DNA from: Actinomycetes bacterium
GTDB lineage: Bacteria > Actinomycetota > Acidimicrobiia > Acidimicrobiales > Acidimicrobilacustridaceae
Length of the DNA: 51,313 nucleotides
Direction: 5' to 3'
Assembly (NCBI GenBank): GCA_029782025.1
Contig: JAKOVR010000018.1
Coordinates: 1 to 51,313, forward strand
A program made the translations under genes and the position numbers. The notes under the pieces were generated by a model that was given only the letters and a program-made list of their open reading frames with translations, did not search any database and was not told where the DNA came from. Below are positions 35,785 to 43,496 of the stretch, one piece after another. Positions within the stretch are counted from its first letter, which is position 1. Each line of letters begins with the position of its first letter.

Positions 35785-36684
35785 GTGAACGGGCGGGCCT
35801 TCCTGGTGTCGCCGCTGGGGTTCCTCATCGGGGTGTCGCTCGGCGCGCTGGGCGGCGGTGGGTCGATCCTCGCCGTCCCCGTCCTGGTCTACGCCGCCGG
35901 TGAGAACCCGAAGGTGGCGACCACCACGTCCCTCGTGGTGGTCGGTCTGACGGCCGCCGGCGGCATGGTGGCGCACTTCCGGGCCGGCCGGGTCCGGCTG
36001 GTCGCCGGAGGGCTCTTCGGCCTCGCCGGGATCGGCGGCTCGCTGCTCGGAACGCAATGGAACCGCGCCGTCGACGAGAACGTGCTGCTCCTCGCCTTCG
36101 CCGGGCTGATGGTCGTCGCCGCGTGGCGCATGTGTCGGCGCCAGTGCTGGTTCGTGGCTGACATCGACCCCGGGTCGGTGACGGTCGGCGAGGTGGGGAG
36201 CGCGACGTCGTCGGCCGCCTGTGCGGCCACGGACGATCCCGCCGGCGCGCCGGCCGCCGTGGCCGTGCTGGCCCCCCCGGCGGCGCCGTCCACCCGCGTC
36301 GACGCAGGCGTGGTGATCCGCGTGCTGCTGGCCGGGTCGGTGGTCGGCCTGGTGACGGGGTTCTTCGGCGTCGGCGGCGGGTTCGTGATCGTGCCGGCGC
36401 TCGTGCTCGCCCTGCGCTTCCCGATGGCCGAAGCCGTCGGGACCTCCCTGCTGGTGATCGTCGTGAACTCAGCGGTGGCGCTCGCCGGTCGGGCCGCGAC
36501 CACGGGCATCGACTGGGCCGTGGCTGCTCCGTTCACGCTCGCCGGCCTGCTCGGGGTCTCGGTCGGCAAGCGGCTGGCCGACCGGGTGCCGACGGCCACC
36601 CTGGCGCGGTGGTTCGTGGGGTTGCTCGTGGCGGTCGCCGCCTACGTGGCGATCCGTGCCGGGCTCTCGATGCGGGCGGGGTGA
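35785..36684 (+). CDS. TauE/SafE family permease, second copy
   Basis: Protein of 299 residues, about eight helices in two halves with the motifs FLIGVSLGALGGGGSILAVPVLVYAAGENPKVATTTSL and VVGLVTGFFGVGGGFVIVPALVLALRFPMAEAVGTSL. A cytoplasmic loop of about 55 residues between halves holds several Cys (RMCRRQCWF, SSAACAATD). The family exports sulfite or other sulfur anions, consistent with its CsoR-type operators. GGGAG at 35771-35775 is 9 nt from the GTG. Thiosulfate uptake is an alternative for persulfide-linked members. Confidence 0.88.
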   Translation: MNGRAFLVSPLGFLIGVSLGALGGGGSILAVPVLVYAAGENPKVATTTSLVVVGLTAAGGMVAHFRAGRVRLVAGGLFGLAGIGGSLLGTQWNRAVDENVLLLAFAGLMVVAAWRMCRRQCWFVADIDPGSVTVGEVGSATSSAACAATDDPAGAPAAVAVLAPPAAPSTRVDAGVVIRVLLAGSVVGLVTGFFGVGGGFVIVPALVLALRFPMAEAVGTSLLVIVVNSAVALAGRAATTGIDWAVAAPFTLAGLLGVSVGKRLADRVPTATLARWFVGLLVAVAAYVAIRAGLSMRAG

Positions 36685-36727
36685 CCGCGACGCGCGTCCG
36701 GGAGGTTGTGCCGCGGCCCAGCCTTGG

Positions 36728-36743
36728 ATACCCTGGGGGGTAT
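36728..36743 (+). promoter_or_regulatory. CsoR/CstR-type operator covering -10 box and start codon of the Cys-rich gene
   Basis: ATACCC-TGGG-GGGTAT is a perfect inverted repeat. It contains TACCCT (36729-36734) as -10 box, followed by 7 nt and the ATG at 36742, so the operator spans the core promoter and the first two bases of the start codon. Confidence 0.7.
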
Positions 36744-36903
36744 GTGTAGCCGAGTGCAATGCCCGACCTGCCACCGTCCCACCTTCGCCGGCTGCGGCCG
36801 CCACGTCGAGCAGGTGCTCGGCGACGTGGCCCCCGATGACCGGTGCCGGTGCGGCGAGACGACCAGCCGCCCCTCGTGGCGGGACCGCCTCCTCAACCGC
36901 TGA
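36742..36903 (+). CDS. Small Cys-rich protein (CPTCHRPTFAGCGRH motif)
   Basis: Protein of 53 residues: CSRVQCPTCHRPTFAGCGRHVEQVLGDVAPDDRCRC, then a polar tail. It has seven Cys and two His in the first 40 residues, including CPTC and CGRH, a candidate zinc or copper site. It resembles small conserved actinobacterial and eukaryotic proteins with the pattern C-TC-K-TWAGCG-HVEQ, whose function is unknown to me. The ATG lies inside a CsoR-type operator and 7 nt after TACCCT, so the mRNA is probably leaderless and repressor-controlled. A hairpin follows its stop. Confidence 0.8.
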   Translation: MCSRVQCPTCHRPTFAGCGRHVEQVLGDVAPDDRCRCGETTSRPSWRDRLLNR

Positions 36904-36921
36904 CCCGCCGGCACGGTTCCT

Positions 36922-36968
36922 CCGTGGGTGCGCAATGCATCGCGTTGCGTTGCATTGCGCCCCCACGG
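36922..36968. terminator. Hairpin between convergent genes, third palindromic element
   Basis: Arms of 18 nt (36922-36939 and 36951-36968: CCGTGGGTGCGCAATGCA against its complement with one mismatch) enclose an 11-nt loop with a small inner stem CGC/GCG. It lies between the Cys-rich gene (stop 36903) and the glycogen synthase gene (stop 36988), where a bidirectional terminator is expected. Confidence 0.6.
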
Positions 36969-36987
36969 CGAACGGGGACGAGGGCGT

Positions 36988-38193
36988 TCAGCGCACCACC
37001 TGCTCGTACAGGTCGAGGACCTGGCGGGCGATGGCGGTCCAGCTGAACACGTCGATCACCCGGCGGCGCCCCGCCCGTCCCATCTCCCGTCGACGCTCGT
37101 CGTCGGCGAGGACCGACGTGAGCGCGGCGGCGAGATCGCGGGCGTACGCCTCGGGGTCGAGCGGGTTGGCGTCGTCGACGCTCCGGGGCGTGAACGGCAC
37201 GAGGACGCCCGTCTCGCCGTCGACCACGACCTCGGGGATGCCGCCCACCCGGCTGGCCACGACGGCCGTCTCGCAGGCCATGGCCTCCAGGTTGACCAAG
37301 CCCTGGGGCTCGTAGATGGAGGGGCAGCAGAAGACGTCGGCGTGGGAGAGGAGCTGGCGCATCTCCCACCGCTCCAACATCGACTCGATCCAGATCACGT
37401 TGCCGCGTTCGTGGCGGAGCTGCTCCACCTGGCGGGCCAGTTCGACCCCCAGCTCGGCGGTGTCGGGCGAGCCGGCCCGGAGGACGACCTGCACGGACGG
37501 ATCCAGGTGCCGGGTGGCGTCGAGCAGGTGGTTGATCCCCTTCTGCCGGGTGACACGGCCGACGTAGATCACCATCGGCGCAGCCGGGTCGATCCCGTGG
37601 CGCTCCAAGGCCGCCGTCTCGAGATCCGGCTTCCACTCCTCGGCGTCGATGCCGTTGTGGATCACCCGGACGACGTCGGGCGAGACGTCGGGGTAGCAGC
37701 GGAGGATGTCGTCCCGGACGGCCGAGCTCACTGCGATCACGGCGTCGGCCCCGGCGATGCTCGTGTGCTCGCAGAACGTGGACAGCGCGTAGCCGCCGCC
37801 GAGCTGCTCGGCCTTCCACGGGCGCATCGGTTCGAGGCTGTGCACCGTGGTGACATGGGGGATGTCGTAGATGAGCTTGGCCAGGTGGCCGGCGAAGTTG
37901 GCGTACCAGGTGTGGCTGTGGGCGAGGTCGACCTGGTCGAGGTCGGCGGCGATGGCGAGGTCGACGGACATGGTCTGGAGCGCGGCGAGGTGGTGCGCCG
38001 ACCCGGCCAACCGGTCCCAGGGCCGGTAGGCGGTCACCGACGGCGCGGCGCCGGGCCCGGGCCGGTCCGCCCCGAAGCAATGCACCTCGACCTCGGTGAG
38101 GTGGGCGAGCTCCCGGCTCAGGTACTCGACGTGCACACCGGCGCCCCCGTAGACCTCCGGTGGATACTCCCTACTCAGAATGGCGACACGCAT
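36988..38193 (-). CDS. glgA: Glycogen synthase, Corynebacterium type (GT4)
   Basis: Protein of 401 residues. It starts RVAILSREYPPEVYGGAGVHVEYLSREL, the actinobacterial GlgA signature, with HSHTWYANFAGHLAK and TTVHSLEPMRPWKAEQLGGGYALSTFCE in the N-terminal Rossmann domain. The C-terminal donor domain has IHNGIDAEEW, YVGRVTRQKG and CPSIYEPQGLVNLEAMAC with the EPQG-LE motif of GT4 enzymes. It uses ADP- or UDP-glucose to extend glycogen, or makes maltose-1-phosphate (GlgM activity). AAGGGAG precedes the ATG. It is 46 bp downstream of the flavoprotein gene on the same strand. Confidence 0.93.
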   Translation of the reverse strand: MRVAILSREYPPEVYGGAGVHVEYLSRELAHLTEVEVHCFGADRPGPGAAPSVTAYRPWDRLAGSAHHLAALQTMSVDLAIAADLDQVDLAHSHTWYANFAGHLAKLIYDIPHVTTVHSLEPMRPWKAEQLGGGYALSTFCEHTSIAGADAVIAVSSAVRDDILRCYPDVSPDVVRVIHNGIDAEEWKPDLETAALERHGIDPAAPMVIYVGRVTRQKGINHLLDATRHLDPSVQVVLRAGSPDTAELGVELARQVEQLRHERGNVIWIESMLERWEMRQLLSHADVFCCPSIYEPQGLVNLEAMACETAVVASRVGGIPEVVVDGETGVLVPFTPRSVDDANPLDPEAYARDLAAALTSVLADDERRREMGRAGRRRVIDVFSWTAIARQVLDLYEQVVR

Positions 38194-38239
38194 CGTTGCG
38201 CTCCCTTGTGCGTCACCGGCTCGGCCGGCCCTCGGACGG

Positions 38240-39385
38240 TCAGCCCAGCCACAGTTCGAGGCGCTCGAGCTCGTAGGCCTGCTTGCGGACGAACTGCTCG
38301 CTGTCGGCTTCGACGAGGGTGACGTCGGGCTTGGGCTCGGCGAAGAAGTCTCCCTCCACGAATGCCACCTTCTGGCCCGGCAGCTCGAGGAAGCAGTAGC
38401 CATAGCCGTCGAACCGGGCCTCCTCGCCGCCGGCGAGCTCGGCCACGATGTTGCGAGCCGCCACCACGCCCTCCGCCGCGGCGAAGATGCCGGCCTTGGG
38501 CAGGGCGCCGATGGCGTTCGGAACGTGGGTGCAGTCGCCCACGGCGTAGATCCCGGGGAACGACGTGCGCAGCGTGGTGCGGTCGGGTTCGACGAAGCCC
38601 GACGGGCCGGTGAGCCCGGCGTCGACGAGCACGGGCGGCGCCGCCAGGGCGGGCACCCCGAGCAGGATCGAGTAGTCGGCGGTCTCGCCGTTGTCGAAGG
38701 TCACGGTGCGGGCGGCGCCGTCGACCGCCGTCACCTTCCGTTCGCTAAGGAGCTCCACCTCGTGGTCGCCGAGGCGGGCGGCGACATAGCGGCTGGCGTC
38801 GACGCCGGCCACCGGGAGGGTGATGGGCTGGGGGGTGGAGATGGCGACCGACACCGAATCACGCACCCCACGGCCGCGGAGGACCTCGTCGACGATGAGG
38901 GCCACCTCGAACGGCGCCGGCGGGCACTGGAACGGACCCCCCAGGATGGACACCAGGACCCGACCCTCGGTGATGGCGTCGAGCTCGGCGTGGATGGCCG
39001 GGAGCGCGGCGGCGTCGTAGACGTCGTGGGCACCGTCGGCCTGGAGGAGGGCGACATGGCCGGGGGCGTGGACCCCCCCGAGGGCGACCAGGATGGCGTC
39101 GGCGGCGATGGCCTCCCCGCCGGCCGTCACGGTGCGGGTGTCCGGGTCGATGGCGGTCACCTCGGCCTGGACGAAGCGCACGCCGCGCCCGGTGAGGGCG
39201 TGGAGCGAGCGGGTGCCCTCGGCGAGGGGCCGCCAGCCGGACAGGTCCCACAGCTTGGCGAACCCCATGAAGAAGTGGTCACGCCGGTCGACCAGGGTCA
39301 CCTCGATCTCCGGGTGGGAGGTGCGCAGCTCGTGCGCGGCCGCCAGCCCACCGAACCCGCCTCCGATGATCACCACGTGCGTCAC
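38240..39385 (-). CDS. FAD-dependent pyridine nucleotide-disulfide/SQR-like oxidoreductase
   Basis: Protein of 381 residues. FAD motif VVIIGGGFGGLAAAHEL at the start, VTLVDRRDHFFMG, an ATG-like segment DAILVALGGVHAPG and the C-terminal YAVGDCTHVPNAIGALPKAG. The second Rossmann region LVSILGGPFQCPPAPFEVALIVDEVL has the Pro-rich Cys segment typical of SQR/flavocytochrome c relatives. It may be an SQR or a type II NADH dehydrogenase-like enzyme; substrate unproven. It is transcribed toward glgA and divergent from the SDR gene. Confidence 0.82.
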   Translation of the reverse strand: MTHVVIIGGGFGGLAAAHELRTSHPEIEVTLVDRRDHFFMGFAKLWDLSGWRPLAEGTRSLHALTGRGVRFVQAEVTAIDPDTRTVTAGGEAIAADAILVALGGVHAPGHVALLQADGAHDVYDAAALPAIHAELDAITEGRVLVSILGGPFQCPPAPFEVALIVDEVLRGRGVRDSVSVAISTPQPITLPVAGVDASRYVAARLGDHEVELLSERKVTAVDGAARTVTFDNGETADYSILLGVPALAAPPVLVDAGLTGPSGFVEPDRTTLRTSFPGIYAVGDCTHVPNAIGALPKAGIFAAAEGVVAARNIVAELAGGEEARFDGYGYCFLELPGQKVAFVEGDFFAEPKPDVTLVEADSEQFVRKQAYELERLELWLG

Positions 39386-39579
39386 GCCTGCTCCTTGGGT
39401 CGTCCCGCTCCTCTCCCGTGGCCGGTCACCGTAGCCCGCGCCGTCCCACCGGTCGCCAGGCGGGTGGGTGGAGCATCCGTGGGCATGCCATCATGCGCCG
39501 ACGCCGGAGGCCGTGACGGTCGGGCCCGGCGTCGGGGCTGTCGCCTCCGACCGACCGCCGGAGCCCGGAGGAGCGAGCC

Positions 39580-40389
39580 ATGCCCAACCTGAAGATCGAC
39601 GACCTGTTCTCCGTGCGGGGCAAGGTGGTGCTCGTCACCGGCGGGTCGCGCGGCATCGGCGAGATGATCGCGGCCGGGTTCCTCGCCAACGGTGCCCGGG
39701 TCTACGTCAGCAGCCGGAAGGCCGACGTGTGCGACGCCACGGCGGCGCGGCTCGCCGCCGAGTTCGGGGGGTCGTGCGTGTCGCTGCCGGCCGACGTGTC
39801 CACGCTCGAGGGGGTCGACGCCCTTGCCGCCGCCTTCCGGGCCCACGAGGACCACCTCGACGTGCTCGTCAACAACGCCGGGGTGTCGTGGGGTGCCCCG
39901 ATCGACGAGTTCCCGGAGAAGGGCTGGGACAAGGTCTTCGACACCAACGTCAAGGGCGTGTTCTTCCTCACCCAGCGCCTGCTCCCGGAGTTGGAGAAGG
40001 CGGCCACGAGCGTCGACCCGTCCCGGGTGATCAACATCGGGTCGATCGACGGCATCCGCACGCCCGTGTTCGACACGGTCTCCTACGGGCCGTCGAAGGC
40101 GGCGCTGCACTCGTTGACGCGGCAGCTGGCGTCCAAGCTCGTGAAGCGCAACATCATCGTCAACGCCATCGCCCCCGGCCCGTTCCCCACCTGGATGCTC
40201 AGCACCGGGGTCGGCACCGGTGGCGACGTGGACGGCACCGACTGGGACGCCGTGGGGCGGATGACGCCGCGGGGTCGCGTCGGGAGTCCCGAGGACATCG
40301 CCGGCCTCTCGCTGTTCCTCGCCTCGCGCGCCGGCGCCTACACGGTCGGTGAGGTCATCACGTGCGACGGCGGCGCCGTCGTTTCTTGA
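39580..40389 (+). CDS. SDR family oxidoreductase
   Basis: Protein of 269 residues. Cofactor motif VTGGSRGIGEMIAAGFL (TGxxxGIG, residues 20-26), NNAGVSWG, the catalytic Ser in INIGSIDGIR, and YGPSKAA (Tyr and Lys). CDGGAVVS ends the protein as usual. Arg in VYVSSRKAD suggests NADP. The exact substrate is not deducible; a 3-oxoacyl reductase-type or secondary alcohol dehydrogenase fits. GGAG at 39569-39572 lies 7 nt before the ATG. Confidence 0.9.
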   Translation: MPNLKIDDLFSVRGKVVLVTGGSRGIGEMIAAGFLANGARVYVSSRKADVCDATAARLAAEFGGSCVSLPADVSTLEGVDALAAAFRAHEDHLDVLVNNAGVSWGAPIDEFPEKGWDKVFDTNVKGVFFLTQRLLPELEKAATSVDPSRVINIGSIDGIRTPVFDTVSYGPSKAALHSLTRQLASKLVKRNIIVNAIAPGPFPTWMLSTGVGTGGDVDGTDWDAVGRMTPRGRVGSPEDIAGLSLFLASRAGAYTVGEVITCDGGAVVS

Positions 40390-40417
40390 TCGAGCCGAGG
40401 CGCGCCCCGGGGCCCGG

Positions 40418-41377
40418 TCAGGGCCCCGGCGGCTCGAGCGCGCCCAGGTGCTCGCCCGCCCCGGCCCCGGCCGCCTCCCGGCCCCGGGTCAGCCACAGCC
40501 CCACCGCGCCCGCCACCACCACCATCCCGGCGGCCTGGGCCAGGCTGATCGACTGGTCGAACAGCACGGCAGCGCCGACCGCGGTGCCGAGGACCTCGGC
40601 CAGCAGGATGGCCGACGACGCGGCCACCGACACGTGCCCCTGGGCCATCGAGAAGATGATGTGGCCGGACCCGCCGACGGCGACGAGCCCGGCGATCGCC
40701 ACCCAGGCCCCGGCGCTCGGGACGAAATCGGCGCTGGTGGTCACCACGGCGATCGGCAGCACGGCCGCGGCGGCCACCCACAGCATCGCGGCCTGGTAGC
40801 CGAGGGCGTCGATGGTGGCGCGGGCCCGCTTGGTGCCGACCACGTACAGCATGTTGGCGGCCACGCCGGCGGCGGCGAACAGGTCCCCCCGCAGGCTCCA
40901 CGTGCCGCCGTGGCTCGACGATCCGACGACCACCACCACGGTCCCGGCGGCGGCGATGCCGCTCGCCGCCCAGAGCACGCCGTCGATACGGTGGGAGGTG
41001 CGATGGGTGACGAGACCGAGCACCAGCGGCTGGAGGCTGCCGATCACCGTGGCCGAGAGCAGCGTCGTCGTCTTGTAGGCGATGAACAGCCCCACCACCG
41101 AGAGCCCGAAGCCGAGCCCGCCCAGCCATGAAGCACGGAGGGCGGCGACCGACGGTCGTCGGCCGCGGACGAGCAGGACGGTCTGGTACACGGACGCGCC
41201 GAGGAGGCATCGCCAGAAGGCGAGGCCGGGCCCGCTGATCGGGGCGGCGCGGCCGATGAGGCTGCCCCCCGACCACAGGAGCGCGGCGGTCACCAGCAGG
41301 GGACCGGCGTGGCGAGCCGCACGCGGGAGGGCCGCACCCGGGCCGGGTGGGGGCGCGGGCTGCTCCGGTGTGCGCAC
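40418..41377 (-). CDS. EamA family (DMT) transporter
   Basis: Protein of 319 residues with ten membrane helices in two EamA repeats. The first starts LLVTAALLWSGGSLIGRAAPISGPGLAFWRCLLGASVYQTVLL, the second LRGDLFAAAGVAANMLYVVGTKRAR, with IIFSMAQGHVSVAASSAILLAEVLGTAVGAAVLFDQS near the end. These carry metabolites or drugs; the substrate is unknown. The GTG at 41377 lies 6 nt after TACTGT, so the mRNA is probably leaderless. It is convergent with the SDR gene (29-bp gap). Confidence 0.86.
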   Translation of the reverse strand: MRTPEQPAPPPGPGAALPRAARHAGPLLVTAALLWSGGSLIGRAAPISGPGLAFWRCLLGASVYQTVLLVRGRRPSVAALRASWLGGLGFGLSVVGLFIAYKTTTLLSATVIGSLQPLVLGLVTHRTSHRIDGVLWAASGIAAAGTVVVVVGSSSHGGTWSLRGDLFAAAGVAANMLYVVGTKRARATIDALGYQAAMLWVAAAAVLPIAVVTTSADFVPSAGAWVAIAGLVAVGGSGHIIFSMAQGHVSVAASSAILLAEVLGTAVGAAVLFDQSISLAQAAGMVVVAGAVGLWLTRGREAAGAGAGEHLGALEPPGP

Positions 41378-41383
41378 GCGGGC

Positions 41384-41389
41384 ACAGTA
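41384..41389 (-). promoter_or_regulatory. -10 box for leaderless start of the EamA transporter
   Basis: On the minus strand TACTGT, GCCCGC, GTG. The spacer is 6 nt. Confidence 0.5.
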
Positions 41390-41440
41390 CCGACGCGGTT
41401 CCCCCGGCGCGGAGCCACGGGGTGGAGCAGACTCGCGCCG

Positions 41441-42508
41441 ATGATCCGCGTCGAGACCCTCGGCCCGTGGGTGCCCGGCCCGGCTGCCGCCGGGGTGGAG
41501 TGCCTTCCCGCCAACAACAACCTCGACCTGGTCCGGTGCGCCGATCGGCTCTGGTTCGCCTGGCGCACGGCGCCCACCCACTTCGCCTCGGCCGAGGCCC
41601 GGCTCGAGATCAGCTCCGCGCCCGGGTGGGCGGGCCCCTGGCGCCACGAGCTCACGGTCACGATGGGCGCCGACCTCCGGGAACCCCGCTGGGTGGTCGA
41701 CGGCGACGCCCTCCACCTGTGGTTCATGCGGCTCGGCACCAACCCGCGCCGGTTCCAGCCGAGCGGCGTGCATCGCGTGACCACCAACGGGTCCACGTGG
41801 ACCGGGCCCGAGCCGGCACTGCCCCCCGGGATCGTCCCGTGGCGGGTGCGGCGGCTCCGGGGTCGGTGGGCCATGCTCGGCTACCGGGGCGGGGAGGAGA
41901 TGTACAGCGCCCGGCCGGTCGATCCCGTGGTGGAGCTGCGGTGGAGCGACGACCTCGTCACGTGGTCCGACCCCTTCGATCTCCTTCCCGGCGGCACCGA
42001 GTGCGAGCTCCTCGAGTTGCCCGACGGCCGCGTGCTCGGTGTCTCCCGCAACGAGGGCCCCACCCGTCGTGGCGGCGACCTCCTCGTCGGGCCGGATCCC
42101 GAGCACCTCGAGGTCACCCCCATCGAGCGCAAGCCCGACTCCCCGCACCTGTTCCTGTGGGACGGGGAGCCGTTCCTCTTCGCCCGGCGCCAGCTCGCCT
42201 TCGGTGGTCGGTACGACCTGGTGCCCCGCTGGACCCCGGGGCCGCTGGCCATCCGGGTCGACCAGGGCGTCTGGTCGCTCACCCGCAAGCGCAGCAGCCT
42301 CTACCGGGTCGACCCCGACCGCCCGGCCCTCGAGTGGGTGCTCGACCTCCCGTCTCGGGGGGACACGGCCTTCGCCGCGGTGGTGCCGGAGGCCGACGGC
42401 ACCCTGCTCGTGGCCGACTACTCCTCACCGGCGTCCGGGGGCGACGTCCCGTGGGTGCGGGGGCAGCTGCGTCCGACGGGCATCACGCTGTACCGGCTCC
42501 ACCGCTGA
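41441..42508 (+). CDS. Sialidase-like beta-propeller protein, function unknown
   Basis: Protein of 355 residues rich in Trp and beta strands. Repeated units such as APGWAGPWRHELTV, TTNGSTWTGPEPALPP and WSDDLVTWSDPFDLLP recall the Asp-box blades of sialidases and exo-glycosidases; RNEGPTRRGGDLLVGPDPEHL follows. No signal peptide is seen, so it may be cytoplasmic. Catalytic residues cannot be assigned. The ATG lies 7 nt after CAGACT, a weak leaderless -10. Its end overlaps the AraC-type gene by 26 nt on the opposite strand. Confidence 0.6.
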   Translation: MIRVETLGPWVPGPAAAGVECLPANNNLDLVRCADRLWFAWRTAPTHFASAEARLEISSAPGWAGPWRHELTVTMGADLREPRWVVDGDALHLWFMRLGTNPRRFQPSGVHRVTTNGSTWTGPEPALPPGIVPWRVRRLRGRWAMLGYRGGEEMYSARPVDPVVELRWSDDLVTWSDPFDLLPGGTECELLELPDGRVLGVSRNEGPTRRGGDLLVGPDPEHLEVTPIERKPDSPHLFLWDGEPFLFARRQLAFGGRYDLVPRWTPGPLAIRVDQGVWSLTRKRSSLYRVDPDRPALEWVLDLPSRGDTAFAAVVPEADGTLLVADYSSPASGGDVPWVRGQLRPTGITLYRLHR

Positions 42509-43442
42509 TCGGGTCGCGCAGGTCGGTAGGGGAGCGCCCGGTCCAGCGGCGGACGGCCCGGGTGAAGGCGGCGGGGGAGTCGAAGCCGCTGTGGGCGGCG
42601 ATCGTGGCGATCGGGAGGTCGGTGGAGCGCAGGAGGCCGAGGGCGCGCTCGCGCTGGATCGTGCCGCAGAGCTCGCGGAACGAGGTGTCCTCGTCCCGGA
42701 GCTTCGCCTGGAGCGTGCGAGGGCTGGTGGCGAGGGCGCGGGCGACCTCGGTGAGGGTCGGGATCACCGCCTCCTCGCCTAGCCGGTGCCGGAGCACCCG
42801 GGCCACCCGCTCGTTCCACGGTTGGGCCAACTGGGCCACCAGCGATTCGGCGTAGGGCTCGAGGACCGACAGCACCACCGGATCGGCGTGCACGATCGGG
42901 GCGCCGAGGGTGGCGGGTTCGAACTCGCAGGCGTCCCGGGCCGAACCGAACCGCACGTCGCCGAGGGCGGCCGCGTACGGGGCCGGGTCGGCCGGCGGTC
43001 GCCGCCGCAGGCGAACCCGGTCGGGCCGACCCTTGCCCCCGGTCAGTTGGTCGAGGGCGCGGGTCAGCAGCGTGAAGGTCGCGTCGACGGTGTCGTCGTC
43101 CACCGGCCGGCCCGACGGGTCCCGGAGGCTCACGAAGGTCCGCTGTCCCTGGCGCTCGACCACGACCTCGGCCGACGCCACGAGGGGGTGGAAGCGGGCC
43201 AGCCGGGCCAGCACCGCACCGACGTCGGGGCTGTTGGCGAGGATCGGCAGCACCGGTCCGGTGAGGTCCCCGGTGGCGCTCCACGCCGCGAACGCCAGCC
43301 CGGGCGCCGTCTCGCCGGCCCGCCGGAGGGCCGCCCAGGCCTCGGGCAGGTCTCGGGCGTCACCGGCGTCGATCCCGCGGGAGTGGGCGAAGGCGAGCAC
43401 CTGTCGGGTGACGGCGTCGGGGACGTTTGCGCGTTCGGGCAA
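42483..43442 (-). CDS. AraC family transcriptional regulator (start uncertain)
   Basis: About 319 residues with the arabinose-binding-like N-terminal domain (RQVLAFAHSRGIDAGDARDLPEAWAALRRAGETAPGLAFAAWSATGDLTGPVLPILANS) and a C-terminal double helix-turn-helix: IPTLTEVARALATSPRTLQAKLRDEDTSFRELCGTIQRERALGLLRSTDLPIATIAAHSGFDSPAAFTRAVRRWTGRSPTDLR. That ending is typical of AraC-type regulators of OruR/ArgR style. The start is not decided: TTG at 43442, GTG at 43400 or GTG at 43502 are in frame; the last would overlap the divergent gene. It probably regulates the divergent hydroxylase. Confidence 0.8.
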   Translation of the reverse strand: MPERANVPDAVTRQVLAFAHSRGIDAGDARDLPEAWAALRRAGETAPGLAFAAWSATGDLTGPVLPILANSPDVGAVLARLARFHPLVASAEVVVERQGQRTFVSLRDPSGRPVDDDTVDATFTLLTRALDQLTGGKGRPDRVRLRRRPPADPAPYAAALGDVRFGSARDACEFEPATLGAPIVHADPVVLSVLEPYAESLVAQLAQPWNERVARVLRHRLGEEAVIPTLTEVARALATSPRTLQAKLRDEDTSFRELCGTIQRERALGLLRSTDLPIATIAAHSGFDSPAAFTRAVRRWTGRSPTDLRDPISGGAGTA

Positions 43443-43496
43443 GAGGTCTGCGTCGCCGGGAAAGCGGAACCGGCGCGATGTGCGGACACTACCGGC

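Noticed and set aside
29733..36684. Two TauE/SafE genes considered as a recent tandem duplication.
   Set aside because: The proteins differ in loop lengths and sequence almost throughout; only family motifs are shared, so they are old paralogues.
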